Origin: Acidiferrum sp963771295
GTDB lineage: Bacteria > Acidobacteriota > Terriglobia > Acidiferrales > UBA7541
Length of the DNA stretch: 64,000 nucleotides
Reading direction: 5' to 3'
Assembly: GCA_963771295.1 (NCBI GenBank)
Contig: CAVYTB010000014.1
Span: forward strand, 682,001 to 746,000
This document shows, one piece after another, positions 43,637 to 51,094 of the stretch. The first letter of the stretch is position 1, and each line of letters begins with the position of its first letter. The notes beneath the pieces were generated by a model that did not search any database, was not told where the DNA came from, and saw only the letters and a program-made list of their open reading frames with translations. A program made the position numbers and the translations under genes.

Positions 43637-43740
43637 GTGGTCACTCAGATGTAAACCGGAAGAACGACGATTTCACCCACGCTCGGTCCTCTTCTTGCCT
43701 TATGTAAAACTGACAACTGAAAACTGAAAACTCACAACTG
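43637..43740. repeat. 104-base direct repeat, copy A
   Basis: Runs from GTGGTCACTCAGATG to CTCACAACTG. It matches copy B at 43801-43904, of equal length, at roughly four of five positions by eye. Its end is built of CAACTGAAAACTGAAAACT-like units. Confidence 0.75.
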
Positions 43741-43748
43741 CCGGGTGC

Positions 43749-43773
43749 CCCAGGTACCGGTTTTGTACCTGGG
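43749..43773. repeat. REP palindrome of the RAYT-linked family, distant copy
   Basis: CCCAGGTAC-CGGTTTT-GTACCTGGG. Same 7-base loop and preceding CCGGGTG as the copies at 60327 and 60429, but one stem pair is A-T instead of G-C on both arms, i.e. a compensatory change. Confidence 0.75.
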
Positions 43774-43800
43774 TTCTTGGGTTCGATTTCGTAGCGACGT

Positions 43801-43904
43801 GTCGTCACTCAGATGTAAACCGGAAGGACGATGTTATTCGGGCACTTCGGTCCTTTTCTTGCCTTACCTAAAACTGGCAACTAAAAACTTAAAACTCACA
43901 ACTG
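43801..43904. repeat. 104-base direct repeat, copy B
   Basis: Second copy, starting 164 bases after copy A. Its right end carries the stop codon (TGA at 43898-43896 on the minus strand) of the sigma-54 activator gene, so the repeat reaches into the gene. Confidence 0.75.
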
Positions 43905-45830
43905 TCCCTGCTTCCTCTTCAATGCCATACGCAGGTCCAGATTGTTGATCAGCCGGTGAAGATAATTGGCATGGACGCCCAGGATTTTCGCGGCCTGCGT
44001 GAAACTCCCATCGGCCTGCTCCAGCGCTCCCATGATCATCTGCTTTTTCAAGTTGCGAATTGCGTCGTGGTACTTCGCCGGTGTTTCGGCGGTGCCGGGC
44101 GAAGATGTCTCCAGCAAAGGTTCCGGCAGATCTTCGGGCAGAATCATGTCCGACGAGCCGATCACCACCGCGCGTTCCATCGCGTTTTCCAGCTCGCGTA
44201 CGTTTCCCGGCCAACCATAGCCTTGCAGACTGGCGCGCGCCGCCGGCGAGACGCCTTTCACCACCCGGTTACACCTTTTGGCGTAACGCGCCGCAAAATA
44301 ATCAGCCAGCACCGGAATATCTTCCGCGTGTTCCCTCAGCGGCGGCAGCACCAGTGAAATCACATTCAGCCGGTGGAACAAGTCAGCGCGAAACTTTTCC
44401 TCCTTCACGGCTCGCTGCAAATCCTTGTTGGTAGCCGCTAGAAAACGAACATTGATCTTGATCGACCGGGTGCCACCAACCCGCGTGAATTCGCGCTCCT
44501 GAAGCACGCGAAGGAGCTTCGCCTGCAGAATCGGCGACAGTTCTCCAATCTCATCCAGGAACAGGCTGCCGCCCTCGGCCACTTCGATCATGCCTTTCTT
44601 CTGCGCAATGGCGCTGGTGAACGCCCCTTTTTCGTGGCCGAACAGCTCGCTTTCCAGAAGCGTTTCAGAGATTGCCGCGCAATTCAAAGCCACGAATGGG
44701 TGGCCCTTGCGATTGCTGTTGTTGTGAATGGCGCGCGCCGCTAGTTCTTTGCCCGTGCCGCTTTCGCCACAGATCAGCACAGTGGCATCGCTGGGCGCAA
44801 CGCGCTCGATGAACTGGTAAACGTCGCGCATGCGGGCGCTGCGTCCCACCATGTCGTGTTCCAGGCTCGCTTGCGCGCGCAGTTGCTGATTCTCAATGCC
44901 CAGTGATTCGAATTGCCGCGCGTTCTCAATCGCAATCGCCGCCAGCCCCGCTATTGCGGAAGCAAGCTGCAGATCATCTTCCGTAAACGGCGTTGCCGGA
45001 TTCGCGGAATCCAGATAAATGATTCCTATCGGCGAGTGCGCTGCCACCAGCGGTACGCACAGCACCGATGCCGCACGAATTTGCTCGCTGGCGTCACCCC
45101 TCGAAGGGATTTCGCGGCCCGCCGCAGGAACGTCGAGCAAAAATACCCGCTCCTCGATCACCTTACGAAGCAGCGCGTTGCTGACGTGTACCGGCCGGTC
45201 AGGCCCGGCAGCGCGGTCCCAAGCTACGTGCGACAATATCTCCAGCGACGAATGCTTCACCAGAATCACGGCGCCGCGTTCCGCCGGGATCACATCGAAG
45301 ATCATTCCCAACAACGACCATTGCAAAGATTCCACGTCGCGGATCGATCCGATCGCCGCGCTGATTCGCAGCAACGCGCTCAAGTTCCGCGACAAACGCT
45401 CTTGCTGAGGTAATGCCGCCAACGCTTCCGGATTCAGATACAAAAGTTCGTCGCGACGTATTTGCTGCAGCGGTGCTTTTTCGGCCGGCTCGTCATCCAG
45501 TTGCAATGGGTTCGAGAATGCCCGCGAGACGTCCGTCTGAAACAGGAATACCGAATCTCCAATCGCAATTTGATCGCCGGAGTCCAACTCGCGCTCCTTC
45601 ACCGGCATGCCGTTCACAAATGTGCCCGCTGTGCTTTCCAGGTCCGTCAAAATGAATCGCCCATTTTCCACCGCGATCCGGCAATGCTCCTCAGACACCT
45701 CCGCATCTTGCAATTGAATTGGATTGGTGGAAGCGCTGCCGATGCGCACCGTCGCATCCAGCAAGAATTCCGTTTTCCGCAGGGGGCCACTCAAGGCCAA
45801 AAGCTTGGGCTGCACAGGGGGACCTTTCAT
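43896..45830 (-). CDS. Sigma-54-dependent activator with FHA, GAF, AAA+ and Fis-type HTH domains
   Basis: 644 residues from ATG 45830 (GGAG four to five bases upstream). FHA domain, residues about 25-100 (VRIGSAS, SEEHCRI, STAGTFVNG), binds phosphothreonine. A GAF domain follows at about 145-305. AAA+ domain: Walker A GESGTGKE (355-362), sigma-54 contact loop GAFTSA (402-407) where GAFTGA is usual, Walker B SLFLDEIGE (422-430). The C-terminal helix-turn-helix is FTQAAKILGVHANYLHRLINNL. Input is probably a Ser/Thr kinase signal rather than a two-component kinase. It is divergent from a small envelope gene with a sigma-54 promoter, its likely target. Confidence 0.93.
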   Translation of the reverse strand: MKGPPVQPKLLALSGPLRKTEFLLDATVRIGSASTNPIQLQDAEVSEEHCRIAVENGRFILTDLESTAGTFVNGMPVKERELDSGDQIAIGDSVFLFQTDVSRAFSNPLQLDDEPAEKAPLQQIRRDELLYLNPEALAALPQQERLSRNLSALLRISAAIGSIRDVESLQWSLLGMIFDVIPAERGAVILVKHSSLEILSHVAWDRAAGPDRPVHVSNALLRKVIEERVFLLDVPAAGREIPSRGDASEQIRAASVLCVPLVAAHSPIGIIYLDSANPATPFTEDDLQLASAIAGLAAIAIENARQFESLGIENQQLRAQASLEHDMVGRSARMRDVYQFIERVAPSDATVLICGESGTGKELAARAIHNNSNRKGHPFVALNCAAISETLLESELFGHEKGAFTSAIAQKKGMIEVAEGGSLFLDEIGELSPILQAKLLRVLQEREFTRVGGTRSIKINVRFLAATNKDLQRAVKEEKFRADLFHRLNVISLVLPPLREHAEDIPVLADYFAARYAKRCNRVVKGVSPAARASLQGYGWPGNVRELENAMERAVVIGSSDMILPEDLPEPLLETSSPGTAETPAKYHDAIRNLKKQMIMGALEQADGSFTQAAKILGVHANYLHRLINNLDLRMALKRKQGQL

Positions 45831-45905
45831 ACATCTCCAGCGCGAGAACATGCGACCTCGCTGGCGGGAAAATTCTAGCCTCAAGTAGCGGTCGGTGCCA
45901 GCGGA

Positions 45906-45923
45906 ACTATCCGATTGGATAGT
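45906..45923. promoter_or_regulatory. 18-bp palindrome, candidate activator binding site
   Basis: ACTATCC-GATT-GGATAGT, perfect 7+4+7. It lies 76 bases from the activator start and about 305 bases upstream of the -24 element of the divergent gene. It could serve as UAS and autoregulatory site. Confidence 0.45.
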
Positions 45924-46227
45924 GCGATCACACGATCAGAACGTATCATCGGAACTTGGTGGTTTCTCCTGAACCGCGCCGCTTGCCGCCCGTTAACTAC
46001 CCCATATTCTGTTACTTAACGCCGCTGGGCCAACTGCGAAATATTTCTGGAGCACAATAGTCCAATTTCGGGCCTGCCCCAACACCCTCCCAATATCCGA
46101 ACAGATAGAACCGAATTCCCGCTCGCCCTCAACGGTTCGGCGTCAGCCGGTTTCGATTCTCGATCAACTTCCATGGAATCAATGAACTGCCTGTTCCAAT
46201 CGCAGGTTCAGCGCGAGCGAATCCATT

Positions 46228-46244
46228 TGGCACGCGGGGTGCTT
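46228..46244 (+). promoter_or_regulatory. Sigma-54 promoter of the small envelope gene
   Basis: TGGCACGCGGGGTGCTT: -24 box TGGCACG perfect, GG (46229-46230) and GC (46241-46242) ten bases apart, -12 box GTGCT against consensus TTGCW. Transcription would start near 46254, 34 bases before ATG 46288. Confidence 0.68.
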
Positions 46245-46287
46245 TCTTGTAATGCGTCCAGCGAAAAGAAAAAGGGAGAGGTGGTTT

Positions 46288-46698
46288 ATGAAGTTCAGAA
46301 ACATGATTCGCATGCAAGTGATGACTTTGGCGGGCCTGGGAATGGCGATGTTATTTGCTGGCTCCGCTTACGCCCAACAGGAAATGGATCCGGCGTCTTT
46401 TTCAGACGGCCCAAACATGGAGCGGATTGCCCAGCCAACGGCGAGCGCGTACGCGACGCCCACTTCCCCGGCGATCATGACCCCGGTCGATGCGGAGCGA
46501 GCTTCTATGTCCATAGCGACTCCTTCTCAGGTCGAGAACGCTGCGGTCTGGACGCCGCTTGACCAACTGAGCCTTTCAGCATTATTTGTTTGCGCGGCCT
46601 GCATTGTGCTCTACGAAATTTCGCAAGCCAGACGCATCAAGCAGAATGTCTCCGCAAGCGAAGCTGCGTACCTGCCACGCCGCGTGTCGATGTTGTAG
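46288..46698 (+). CDS. Small envelope protein of unknown function, sigma-54 controlled
   Basis: 136 residues from ATG 46288; AGAGG lies six bases upstream and the start is downstream of the predicted sigma-54 transcript start. Signal peptide (TLAGLGMAMLFAGSAYAQQ), then a Pro/Thr/Ala-rich middle with the repeating flavour ATPTSPAIMTP and SIATPSQ, one predicted membrane helix (SLSALFVCAACIVLYEI, about residues 92-110) and a short basic tail (QARRIKQN). I know no family for it. It is a single-gene unit with its own promoter and a strong terminator, next to the FHA-type activator. Confidence 0.75.
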   Translation: MKFRNMIRMQVMTLAGLGMAMLFAGSAYAQQEMDPASFSDGPNMERIAQPTASAYATPTSPAIMTPVDAERASMSIATPSQVENAAVWTPLDQLSLSALFVCAACIVLYEISQARRIKQNVSASEAAYLPRRVSML

Positions 46699-46718
46699 TA
46701 ACCCAGCACTCCGAGGAC

Positions 46719-46764
46719 ACTCCGGGGGGAAGCGGTTCGCCGCGCCCCCCGGAGTTGTTTTTTT
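46719..46764 (+). terminator. Strong rho-independent terminator
   Basis: ACTCCGGGGGG (46719-46729) pairs with CCCCCCGGAGT (46745-46755), with an inner stem GCGG-TTCG-CCGC ending in a stable TTCG tetraloop. TG and a run of seven T follow. Terminates the small envelope gene. Confidence 0.92.
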
Positions 46765-46808
46765 CGGCGGCGTTGGCAACTGCCCCTGCAGGCTGATATC
46801 GTCGGTGC

Positions 46809-47591
46809 ATGCTCTTACAGAACAAAGTGGCATTGATTACCGGTTCGGGCCGGGGCATTGGCCGCGCCATGGCAACACTATTCGCACGGGAAGGCGCGCG
46901 CGCTTTTCTTACCGCGCGAACAGAAAAGGAACTCGCTGCAACCGCGAAAGAGATCGCCTCCGCAGGTGGCGAAGCCGCTTACGTTTCGGCAGATCTGGCG
47001 CGTGAAGCGGATTGCCAACGTGTGGTCGCCGCCGCACGTGAAAGGTTCGGGCGCATCGATATCCTTGTGAACAACGCCGGCCACTATGGCCCTGTCGTCC
47101 CGGTGGAGAACTATCCTCTCGAAGAATTCGACAGGGTAATTGCTGTGCATCTGCGCGCCGCGTTTGTGCTCAGCAAACTCGTGCTGCCGGAAATGTACGC
47201 GCGCAAGTCTGGCATCATACTGAACATTTCCAGCTTGTCCGCCAAATCCGCATTTGGATGGGGCTCGGCCTACGCCGCGGCAAAAGCAGGAATGCTGGGC
47301 CTGACGCGCGTGATGGCTGCGGAAGCGTCGCGGCAAGGCGTGCGGGTGAATGCTATTTGTCCCGGCCCCGTGACGGAAACTGTGATGTCGAAGGAACTGG
47401 GCAACACGTTGGCGGAAAAGTTGGGCGTCAGCCCCGAAGAACAGCTTAAGGGGTTCCTCAATTCCATCTTGCAAGGCCGCGGCCAGACCTCCATGGAGAT
47501 TGCCCAAGCTGCGCTGTTCCTCTGCTCCGACATGTCCACCGCCGTAGTAGGCCAGTCCATCAACGTAGACGGCGGCGCCGCCTTTTTCTAA
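46809..47591 (+). CDS. Short-chain dehydrogenase/reductase
   Basis: 260-residue NAD(P)-dependent oxidoreductase. Cofactor motif TGSGRGIG (residues 11-18), NNAG, catalytic Ser in LNISSLSAKS and the YAAAK catalytic Tyr/Lys pair, then CPGPVTETVM; it closes with INVDGGAAFF, typical of classical SDRs related to FabG. No Shine-Dalgarno sequence is evident before ATG 46809, which may again be near-leaderless (a weak TATCGT at 46797). The next gene follows 48 bases on. The substrate cannot be told. Confidence 0.9.
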   Translation: MLLQNKVALITGSGRGIGRAMATLFAREGARAFLTARTEKELAATAKEIASAGGEAAYVSADLAREADCQRVVAAARERFGRIDILVNNAGHYGPVVPVENYPLEEFDRVIAVHLRAAFVLSKLVLPEMYARKSGIILNISSLSAKSAFGWGSAYAAAKAGMLGLTRVMAAEASRQGVRVNAICPGPVTETVMSKELGNTLAEKLGVSPEEQLKGFLNSILQGRGQTSMEIAQAALFLCSDMSTAVVGQSINVDGGAAFF

Positions 47592-47639
47592 GAATTTGGC
47601 CATTTAAGCGAACAGTTCGGCTACTTTGAGGAGACCTGC

Positions 47640-48155
47640 GTGGAACTGTTATTGAGTGGCGTTCACAGTCAAATCAGTCAAATTTTCCCAAATCCTCCCC
47701 CTGCCAGACAGATCTATATCTGCCCATGGGAATCGATAGACGAGCTGGCGGACAAGCTGAACCCGCACTCAACCCATTTCGGTTTGTTTCTTGCCATGGA
47801 CGCTCAGGAAATAGAGTCAAAGAGACTCGGTAAGCCCGCGGCCACGCTCCTGAAAAAGGGATTGGCTTATCTTTGCGCTTGGGACCCGGACTGCAAGCGC
47901 GTGCACGACACTTTTGACACGCAGGATCTCGCCAGAAAACTGGAGCGAGACACACATGATGTAATCATGACGACCTGGCATAACGATGAATCACTCGAAG
48001 AAGCGCTTTGGTTTTTCGTTCATTCCGCCTTTCCTGCGGCGGACTACGTTCGAGGCTGCAATGATTGGGTGATTGCTCCCATCGCGAACCGTCAGTGGGA
48101 ACGAGAGATCCGAGAGAAAATCAGAAAAGTGGCGTTTGAACAGCTCGAAGATTGA
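47640..48155 (+). CDS. Conserved-looking protein of unknown function
   Basis: 171 residues from GTG 47640 with AGGAG six bases upstream. Soluble, no signal peptide. Noticeable segments are RQIYICPWESIDELADKLNP, FGLFLAMDAQEIE, KGLAYLCAWDPDCKRVHDTFD and DVIMTTWHNDESLEEALWFFVHSAFP; several buried aromatic and Cys residues suggest a compact alpha/beta domain. I cannot assign a function. It follows the SDR gene on the same strand and is convergent with the amidohydrolase gene. Confidence 0.75.
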   Translation: MELLLSGVHSQISQIFPNPPPARQIYICPWESIDELADKLNPHSTHFGLFLAMDAQEIESKRLGKPAATLLKKGLAYLCAWDPDCKRVHDTFDTQDLARKLERDTHDVIMTTWHNDESLEEALWFFVHSAFPAADYVRGCNDWVIAPIANRQWEREIREKIRKVAFEQLED

Positions 48156-48187
48156 CAAATAAAATCTCGGTGGTCCGGTTACTACCC

Positions 48188-49498
48188 TCAGTGCAGATCG
48201 TTCTTAAAGACCATCCCGGATTTCATCACAAATTTCACGCGCTGCAGCTCGGTGATGTCTTTTAGCGGATCGCCCGACACCGCCACAAGGTCCGCCCACT
48301 TCCCCGCTTCCACCGTTCCCATCTTGTCGCTCCATCCCAGCAATTCGGCGGCAGTCGTCGTAGCGGTGTGGATCGCTTGCATCGGCGGCATGCCGTACGA
48401 AACGTAATACTCGAATTCCTTGGCCTCGTTCAGCCCTTTCCAGTCGAAGCCTCCCGCGTCTGTGCCCAGCACAACCTTCACACCCTTCTTCAACGCCAGT
48501 TGGAACGCCGCCTTTTCCGTGTCCACCATCTTCGGCCAACTTCCGCCGCGGCCCGGCGCCACAGCCGCGCCCACCATGATCGTCGGCACCCAATAAATCC
48601 CTCGGCGAACCATTTCGTCGATTTCCATTTCGGTAAGTCCGTCGCCGTGTTCAATGGAGTCGACACCGGCCTTCAGCGCGGCGGCGATTCCGTCGCTGCC
48701 AATCGCGTGTGCCGCAACTTTGTGTCCCAGCCGGTGCGTTTCGTCCACGATGGCTTTGGCTTCTTCGTCCGTAAAGTTCACGTGGCTATGCAACACGCCA
48801 TCCGGTCCGTAGAAATAGCCGTGGTCGGAGTAATACTTGATCCAGTCCGCGCCATACATCACCTGCTCGCGCACCGCCTTGCGCGCTTCTTCCACTCCAT
48901 CGACATACTGAACTCCCGTCGGCACTTTCAATTCCCACGAATAGCCCAGCAGCGGATACATCCCCGTCGGCGCCATCGCTCGCGTCGAAACCTGCATGCG
49001 CGGCCCGGGAATTTCATCCTTGTTAATCGCGGTTTTCACGTCCACGTCGGCAAACATCGCGCCTTCCGTCTCCAGGTCGCGAAGCGCCGTGAAGCCATGC
49101 GCTAGCGCAATCTGCGCGTTGCGCGCACCCAAAATCGCCCGGTAAGGGATGGACTGCTTCAGCAATTGCTCGTCATAGTCCGCCGCCGTGATATCTCCCT
49201 GCAGCAGCACATGCGTATGCGCGTCCACCAGGCCCGGCAGCACCGTGGCCTTCGACAGGTCAATCACTTCCACGCCCGCCGCAGCATTTCCACCGGCAGT
49301 AACGCTGACAATCTTGTCACCCTCGATTAGGATCAGCGCATTCGCGATGGGCGTCTCGTTCTTGCCATCGATCAATCGGCCGGCTCGAATCGCGATGAGC
49401 TTGGCAGGCGGCGCAGCGGGTTGTTGCGCTTGCGATGTCCCCACCAGCAACAGAAAAACTGCAGTCAGACCAATACCCGAGCGGCGCCATTCCTTCAT
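48188..49498 (-). CDS. Exported metal-dependent amidohydrolase (imidazolonepropionase/prolidase-like)
   Basis: 436 residues from ATG 49498 (GGAGG five to seven bases upstream). Signal peptide (GIGLTAVFLLLVGTSQAQ). Amidohydrolase 1 features: LPGLVDAHTHVLL with the HxH metal ligands, TALRDLETEG, WIKYYSDHG at the carboxylysine strand, KVAAHAIG, SIEHGDGL and the final metal Asp in LGTDAGGFDW; the end SGDPLKDI closes the composite beta domain. Relatives cleave Xaa-Pro dipeptides or imidazolones, often in the periplasm. Separated from the upstream small gene by a terminator. Confidence 0.88.
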   Translation of the reverse strand: MKEWRRSGIGLTAVFLLLVGTSQAQQPAAPPAKLIAIRAGRLIDGKNETPIANALILIEGDKIVSVTAGGNAAAGVEVIDLSKATVLPGLVDAHTHVLLQGDITAADYDEQLLKQSIPYRAILGARNAQIALAHGFTALRDLETEGAMFADVDVKTAINKDEIPGPRMQVSTRAMAPTGMYPLLGYSWELKVPTGVQYVDGVEEARKAVREQVMYGADWIKYYSDHGYFYGPDGVLHSHVNFTDEEAKAIVDETHRLGHKVAAHAIGSDGIAAALKAGVDSIEHGDGLTEMEIDEMVRRGIYWVPTIMVGAAVAPGRGGSWPKMVDTEKAAFQLALKKGVKVVLGTDAGGFDWKGLNEAKEFEYYVSYGMPPMQAIHTATTTAAELLGWSDKMGTVEAGKWADLVAVSGDPLKDITELQRVKFVMKSGMVFKNDLH

Positions 49499-49539
49499 GG
49501 TTTCCTCCAGGAAGCCGCACAGCGTAGCAAGTATTGGTG

Positions 49540-49586
49540 GGAAAGAAAAGAAAAAGGCCAACCGCTCTCTCAGGACGGTTGGCCTT
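49540..49586 (-). terminator. Terminator of the two-helix membrane protein gene
   Basis: AAGGCCAACCG (49554-49564) pairs with CGGTTGGCCTT (49576-49586), 11 bp. On the minus strand it leads into TTTTTCTTTTCTTTC. It follows the stop at 49674 and precedes the amidohydrolase start. Confidence 0.85.
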
Positions 49587-49673
49587 ATTCTCTTTGTTCC
49601 GGACTCAATGCTCATCAAGAAGAACTGTGAGCCCTGAGTCCGTGTGCTCAGGCAAATCCTCAAACCCAAGTCG

Positions 49674-49979
49674 TCAGTGTGCCGGCTCCGAATCCGGTCG
49701 ACGCAGTGGCCGGCGTACCCATTCTTCGGAAATAACCGTCGCCCGGCGTGCCGCCAGCACCCAGGCATTCTGGCTTGCCGCCAGACGCGCCACTCCCGAT
49801 TCCCAACCCTTCTGTGCTAGGTATAGGGAAGCCAGGCAAGCCGCGATGCCCGCAAAGCCCAGCGCGAAAAGCGCAAAAGCCGCCAAAAGCTCGCGCACAA
49901 AATAAAGTTGCAGAGCCGCGATCACCCCCAGGAACATCCACATCCACTTGCGCCAGTTGTCTTTGGCTTTCGTTGCCAT
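49674..49979 (-). CDS. Small two-helix membrane protein
   Basis: 101 residues from ATG 49979 (GGGGAG four to five bases upstream; a longer frame adds a proline-rich stretch without support). A basic start (ATKAKDNWRKW) leads into two helices (MWMFLGVIAALQLYFVRELLAAF; ALFALGFAGIAACLASLYLAQ) and a cytoplasmic Arg/Ala-rich tail ending RRPLRRPDSEPAH. No family recognised. It is a single-gene unit with its own terminator. Confidence 0.65.
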   Translation of the reverse strand: MATKAKDNWRKWMWMFLGVIAALQLYFVRELLAAFALFALGFAGIAACLASLYLAQKGWESGVARLAASQNAWVLAARRATVISEEWVRRPLRRPDSEPAH

Positions 49980-50366
49980 TTTGCTCCCCTTCGAGTTGCC
50001 AGGCCTGGGTGGCGGTTCAGGCTTTGCTACTTCCTTAGATGCGCCGCCCTGTACAAAGGACCAATGCATCTAGCCTGTCCTATTAGACAGGATAAGGGGG
50101 GTGATGGCTATGGTACAGAGGCATCAAAATTGAGGGCAAACTCGACGTATAGTACCGCCCATACCGAAACGGAACGCATCTATATACATGAATATAAATG
50201 GGATGTTGGAGCGCCAACGCGCTTGCTAAGTTTCGCCGTTTGTTCGTACTACCGAGCTGTGGAAAACCTGTACTTCGGTACAGGTTTTGGACGTAGCTAA
50301 ACTTGCACCATAAAACAAGAGTCAGTGAGTCCAATTTGACTGGGGAGTCGAAACCTACCTGCAGGC
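49980..50366. other. Gene-free stretch with an isolated hairpin
   Basis: No coding sequence is supported. The centre is unusually AT-rich for the window (near 50180), and a perfect 11-bp TTCG hairpin lies at 50263-50288. It could hold a small RNA; see findings. Confidence 0.5.
50263..50288 (+). terminator. Hairpin with TTCG tetraloop and T-run, possible terminator without an upstream gene
   Basis: AAAACCTGTAC-TTCG-GTACAGGTTTT, perfect 11-bp stem. The arms end in A4 and T4, so it could stop transcription on the plus strand, but no plus-strand gene lies upstream. Confidence 0.5.
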
Positions 50367-50855
50367 CTAGTTGCCCTTCAAGGCGTAGCCCGGATCGAAC
50401 GGCAATTTGCCGTCAACTCGCAGCACCTTCACCGAACTATTGATGGAATACACGTCGACCAAGCCCACCGCGCCCGGGATGGCTTCGACGGCACGAAACA
50501 GCTCCTCATCATTATCGACGATCACCACGGCTTTCCGCGTCTCATTCAGTTTGGCCAGCAACGGCTTCACCTCTGCGCCTTCCACCCCGAACAGCTTTTC
50601 GATGGCATAGCGCATCTCCGCCGAATCGGGGTCGTGAATCACCAAAGTGAAAGGCTTGCCGTCGGCCCACTGCTTTTGCGTGCCTTTGCAGAGCTTCGCC
50701 AGATCGGCCATGGGCACGTCTTGCAGCTTGCTCCCCGCTGACGTGACTACGGCCCAGTTCTTCACGGCCGAAATGAGAGGGACTGCAGAGCAGCAAAACA
50801 GCAGACACACTACCACGGCCATCGGAAGCGATCGGCGAGAACAGAAATTTCTCAT
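50367..50855 (-). CDS. PstS-like substrate-binding-domain protein, exported
   Basis: 162 residues with a signal peptide (LPMAVVVCLLFCCSAVPLISAV). The rest resembles one lobe of a phosphate-binding (PBP-like) domain: VVTSAGSKLQDVPMADLAKLCKGTQKQWADGKPFTLVIHDPDS, then ELFRAVEAIPGAVGLVDVYSINSSVKVLRVDGKLP, a common ending of PstS-like proteins of this short type. Phosphate-binding residues cannot be confirmed by eye. No ABC transporter partner is adjacent. Confidence 0.72.
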   Translation of the reverse strand: MRNFCSRRSLPMAVVVCLLFCCSAVPLISAVKNWAVVTSAGSKLQDVPMADLAKLCKGTQKQWADGKPFTLVIHDPDSAEMRYAIEKLFGVEGAEVKPLLAKLNETRKAVVIVDNDEELFRAVEAIPGAVGLVDVYSINSSVKVLRVDGKLPFDPGYALKGN

Positions 50856-51094
50856 AGTTCAAAAACCTTTCGTGCGGATAGTTACAGTTTCAGGAATGGG
50901 AACGCGGCCTACAAGCCTCGCTTGAAAGCCATGTGCCCAACCAGACGATGACAACCACGAGCACCGAGGTCGCCACGTACCCACTTGCCAAATGCGCACA
51001 ACTGGCCGTTGGTCCAGTATCCCGCGAGGGAATCAACCGCTAATTTGGTGCAGTACGCCCTGTGTGTGAAACCAGAGTGTGGAGTTAATCGCTC

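Larger units (their letters stand above)
43489..43895. other. Gene-free repeat block
   Basis: It holds two 104-base direct repeats with a REP palindrome between them, listed separately. No coding sequence is supported. Confidence 0.6.
45831..46287. other. Divergent regulatory stretch between the activator and the small envelope gene
   Basis: It holds the palindrome at 45906 and the sigma-54 promoter at 46228. Apart from a short CGATCA direct repeat (45925-45930, 45933-45938) I see nothing else in it. Confidence 0.5.

Noticed and set aside
43637..43904. Insertion sequence
   Set aside because: No transposase frame and no terminal inverted repeats; only direct repeats and a REP are seen.
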